From: Desulfobacteraceae bacterium
Lineage (GTDB): Bacteria; Desulfobacterota; Desulfobacteria; Desulfobacterales; Desulfobacteraceae
DNA length: 6,531 nucleotides
Direction: 5' to 3'
Assembly (NCBI GenBank): GCA_015486915.1
Contig: WFQS01000597.1
Coordinates: 1 to 6,531, forward strand
In this document: piece by piece, positions 5,108 to 6,531 of the stretch
Numbering within the stretch: position 1 is the first letter of the stretch
Layout of the letters: each line of letters opens with the position of its first letter
Translations under genes and position numbers: made by a program
The notes under the pieces: generated by a model
Told to the model about the DNA's origin: nothing
What the model saw: the letters and a program-made list of their open reading frames with translations, nothing else
The model's database searches: none

Positions 5108-6531
5108 ATGAACTATGTACTGAAGCTTGTAAAAACAGCTTCAACAACAGGATATTTTGATGTTGTTCCCCACGATGATATAAATTTTGAAAATGCTGTT
5201 AAAATACTGAATAACCGTCCATATGATTCTTTTTTACATCGATATGTATTAAATTGTTTAAAAGATTTTAACGATAAACAGATTTCAGCATTAATAAAAA
5301 AAGCAAAAAAGGATGGGGATCTGATTCTCCTATCCATTGCATGTGAGAGGATTCTTTTGTCCGGCAGCCTTGTTAAGGTTAAAAAATTTTTTTCAGAAAA
5401 ACAAATAAAGGAATTGAAAAAAAAATCTCCACTTATCAATATACGTTCAGCCACTGGAAATAATAAAAGGCTGCATTCAAAATGGGTTGCATTGTTTAGA
5501 GAAAACATCGTTTTTCACAGGGAACTTCCCTTATCTGATGCCACAGGCCTTCCGTTGATCTGCACTGGAGAATGTTCCGTTAAAAGGGAACCTGGTTTAA
5601 ATGTTGAAGATTTGCACCATAGATATCAGGGAAATTCCCGGTCAATAAATTTCTCCATTGACAAGACAATTGAGACTGCCCTTTGTTGCCTTAAAAATGC
5701 CGGGGTTATACTGAAGGAAGAGATGCGACATGAATCAAGTCTCAGCCCCTTTGCCCTTTTAAGACAGTGGAAATTTGATATTGATGTTGAAAACAGCAGA
5801 AATGTTTTTCATCTGTCAGGAGAGCAGACAAGCTATGGAAAAGGACTTACCCTTGAACATGCAAGAGTTTCTCTGACCATGGAAATAGTTGAAAGGTGCT
5901 CTGCTTTTGCCCCGGTTAATTCCAGTAGAGTAGATGGTTTTATTAAAGAATATCCGCTTTTTTACGGTTCATATCAAGATATTGTGTCTAAAGATAACAT
6001 GGCTGTAAATCCGGATGAACTTGCCATGGAAATACAGTATGGTAATGAGCCCCTTTACTGGATGGAGGGTGAAACAATCGTTGAAAAAGTCAGACAGGAT
6101 GAAGTGATCGTCAAAAGAGATACAGGTACAGGTGAAGATGTTGCATTATTTAATAATAATAGCACAGACAGAAACAGGTTTAATGATAAGCTGAAAGCAA
6201 GATACGAAAAAAAAGATAAAAATACATTCAAAAAGATTTTTGTTCCTGTGCAGTCGGTGTTTTTGTTTTCCAATCTCGATGAAGTTGATCTTTTTTCAGG
6301 CATTGGGTCAACGGGATTTGCCTCGGGTAACACAATGGAGCAGGCAAAGGTAGCAGCTCTGCTTGAAATCATTGAACGCCATCAGGAGGCAGTGGTTCCT
6401 TTTGAGATTTCCAGGTGTTTCAGGCTTGTGGTCGAGGACAGAGAGAAGAACAGGGATCTTGCAGTGCTGCTTGAATCCTATTATTCTCTTGGCATAGATT
6501 TACTATTTCAGGATATTACACCGGAATATGG
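5108..6531 (+). CDS. YcaO-family ATP-dependent cyclodehydratase/thioamidation-type protein (3' end beyond window)
   Basis: 474 codons are visible with no stop. YcaO enzymes use ATP to phosphorylate a backbone amide, making azolines, thioamides or macroamidines in peptides and proteins; some act instead in RimO-dependent ribosome modification. The first nucleotide-binding block is SYGKGLTLEHA then SLTMEIVER (Lys245, Ser255, Glu259, Glu262, Arg263). The second is STGFASGNTMEQA then ALLEIIERH (Glu420, Glu423, Arg424), with His where Asp usually follows ER. Between them a hydrophilic stretch of about 40 residues (335-376) is extra compared with E. coli YcaO. Residues 1 to about 175 are a mostly helical, Lys-rich extension that I do not recognise; the YcaO domain seems to begin near TIETALCCLKNAGV (187-200). 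GGAG at 5098-5101 is 6 bases from ATG 5108 but only 3 from ATG 5105, so the start one codon earlier is possible. A stop at 5078 excludes anything longer. The partner (TfuA, E1-like or precursor peptide) is not in view. Confidence 0.85.
   Translation, partial: MNYVLKLVKTASTTGYFDVVPHDDINFENAVKILNNRPYDSFLHRYVLNCLKDFNDKQISALIKKAKKDGDLILLSIACERILLSGSLVKVKKFFSEKQIKELKKKSPLINIRSATGNNKRLHSKWVALFRENIVFHRELPLSDATGLPLICTGECSVKREPGLNVEDLHHRYQGNSRSINFSIDKTIETALCCLKNAGVILKEEMRHESSLSPFALLRQWKFDIDVENSRNVFHLSGEQTSYGKGLTLEHARVSLTMEIVERCSAFAPVNSSRVDGFIKEYPLFYGSYQDIVSKDNMAVNPDELAMEIQYGNEPLYWMEGETIVEKVRQDEVIVKRDTGTGEDVALFNNNSTDRNRFNDKLKARYEKKDKNTFKKIFVPVQSVFLFSNLDEVDLFSGIGSTGFASGNTMEQAKVAALLEIIERHQEAVVPFEISRCFRLVVEDREKNRDLAVLLESYYSLGIDLLFQDITPEY

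Noticed and set aside
5113..6372. Minus-strand ORFs (131 and 105 codons) over the YcaO gene
   Set aside because: They are antisense shadows of a frame that carries both conserved YcaO blocks. Their Ser/Phe/Leu-rich composition is typical of reverse reading of Lys/Glu-rich codons.

Overview
The window looks like chromosome of an AT-rich, probably anaerobic Gram-negative bacterium. Marine Desulfobacterota (Desulfobacula/Desulfobacter-like) are my best guess from the style of the genes. That guess is inference, because no marker gene is present. The window holds five protein genes, two of them cut by the window edges, arranged as two divergent groups around a 782-base gene-poor gap.

Left group, minus strand (1945 down to 1): a LicC-type CTP:phospho-substrate cytidylyltransferase, followed by a PLP-dependent class I/II aminotransferase of the HisC/CobD type. 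The second gene runs off the left edge. The two genes overlap by 8 bases (ATGCCTGA), so they are almost certainly co-transcribed and translationally coupled. Together they resemble the two halves of PntC, the fused cytidylyltransferase-transaminase that makes CMP-2-aminoethylphosphonate. The alternative reading is a CobD-like phospho-amino-acid decarboxylase feeding a CDP-ethanolamine-type activation step. A sigma70-like promoter at 2148-2175 could drive the pair with a leader of about 200 bases.

Central gap (1946-2727): no convincing gene. It contains the minus-strand promoter and leader, possible coding relics, a run of small stem-loops (2483-2560), and a near-palindromic element of about 160 bp (2561-2720). 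That element looks like a MITE or other non-autonomous insertion. It is flanked by TTA/CTTAG duplications and ends 7 bases before the cobS start codon.

Right group, plus strand (2728 to 6531): cobS (adenosylcobinamide-GDP ribazoletransferase, last steps of cobalamin assembly), then a 14-TM DHA2-type MFS exporter 16 bases downstream, then after a structured 168-base gap a YcaO-family protein that runs off the right edge. The YcaO protein has a long N-terminal extension of unknown function and a charged insertion of about 40 residues between its two nucleotide-binding blocks. Its substrate and partners must lie beyond 6531 or elsewhere. The link between cobS, the exporter and the YcaO protein rests on order and strand only; I see no biochemical reason to put them in one pathway.
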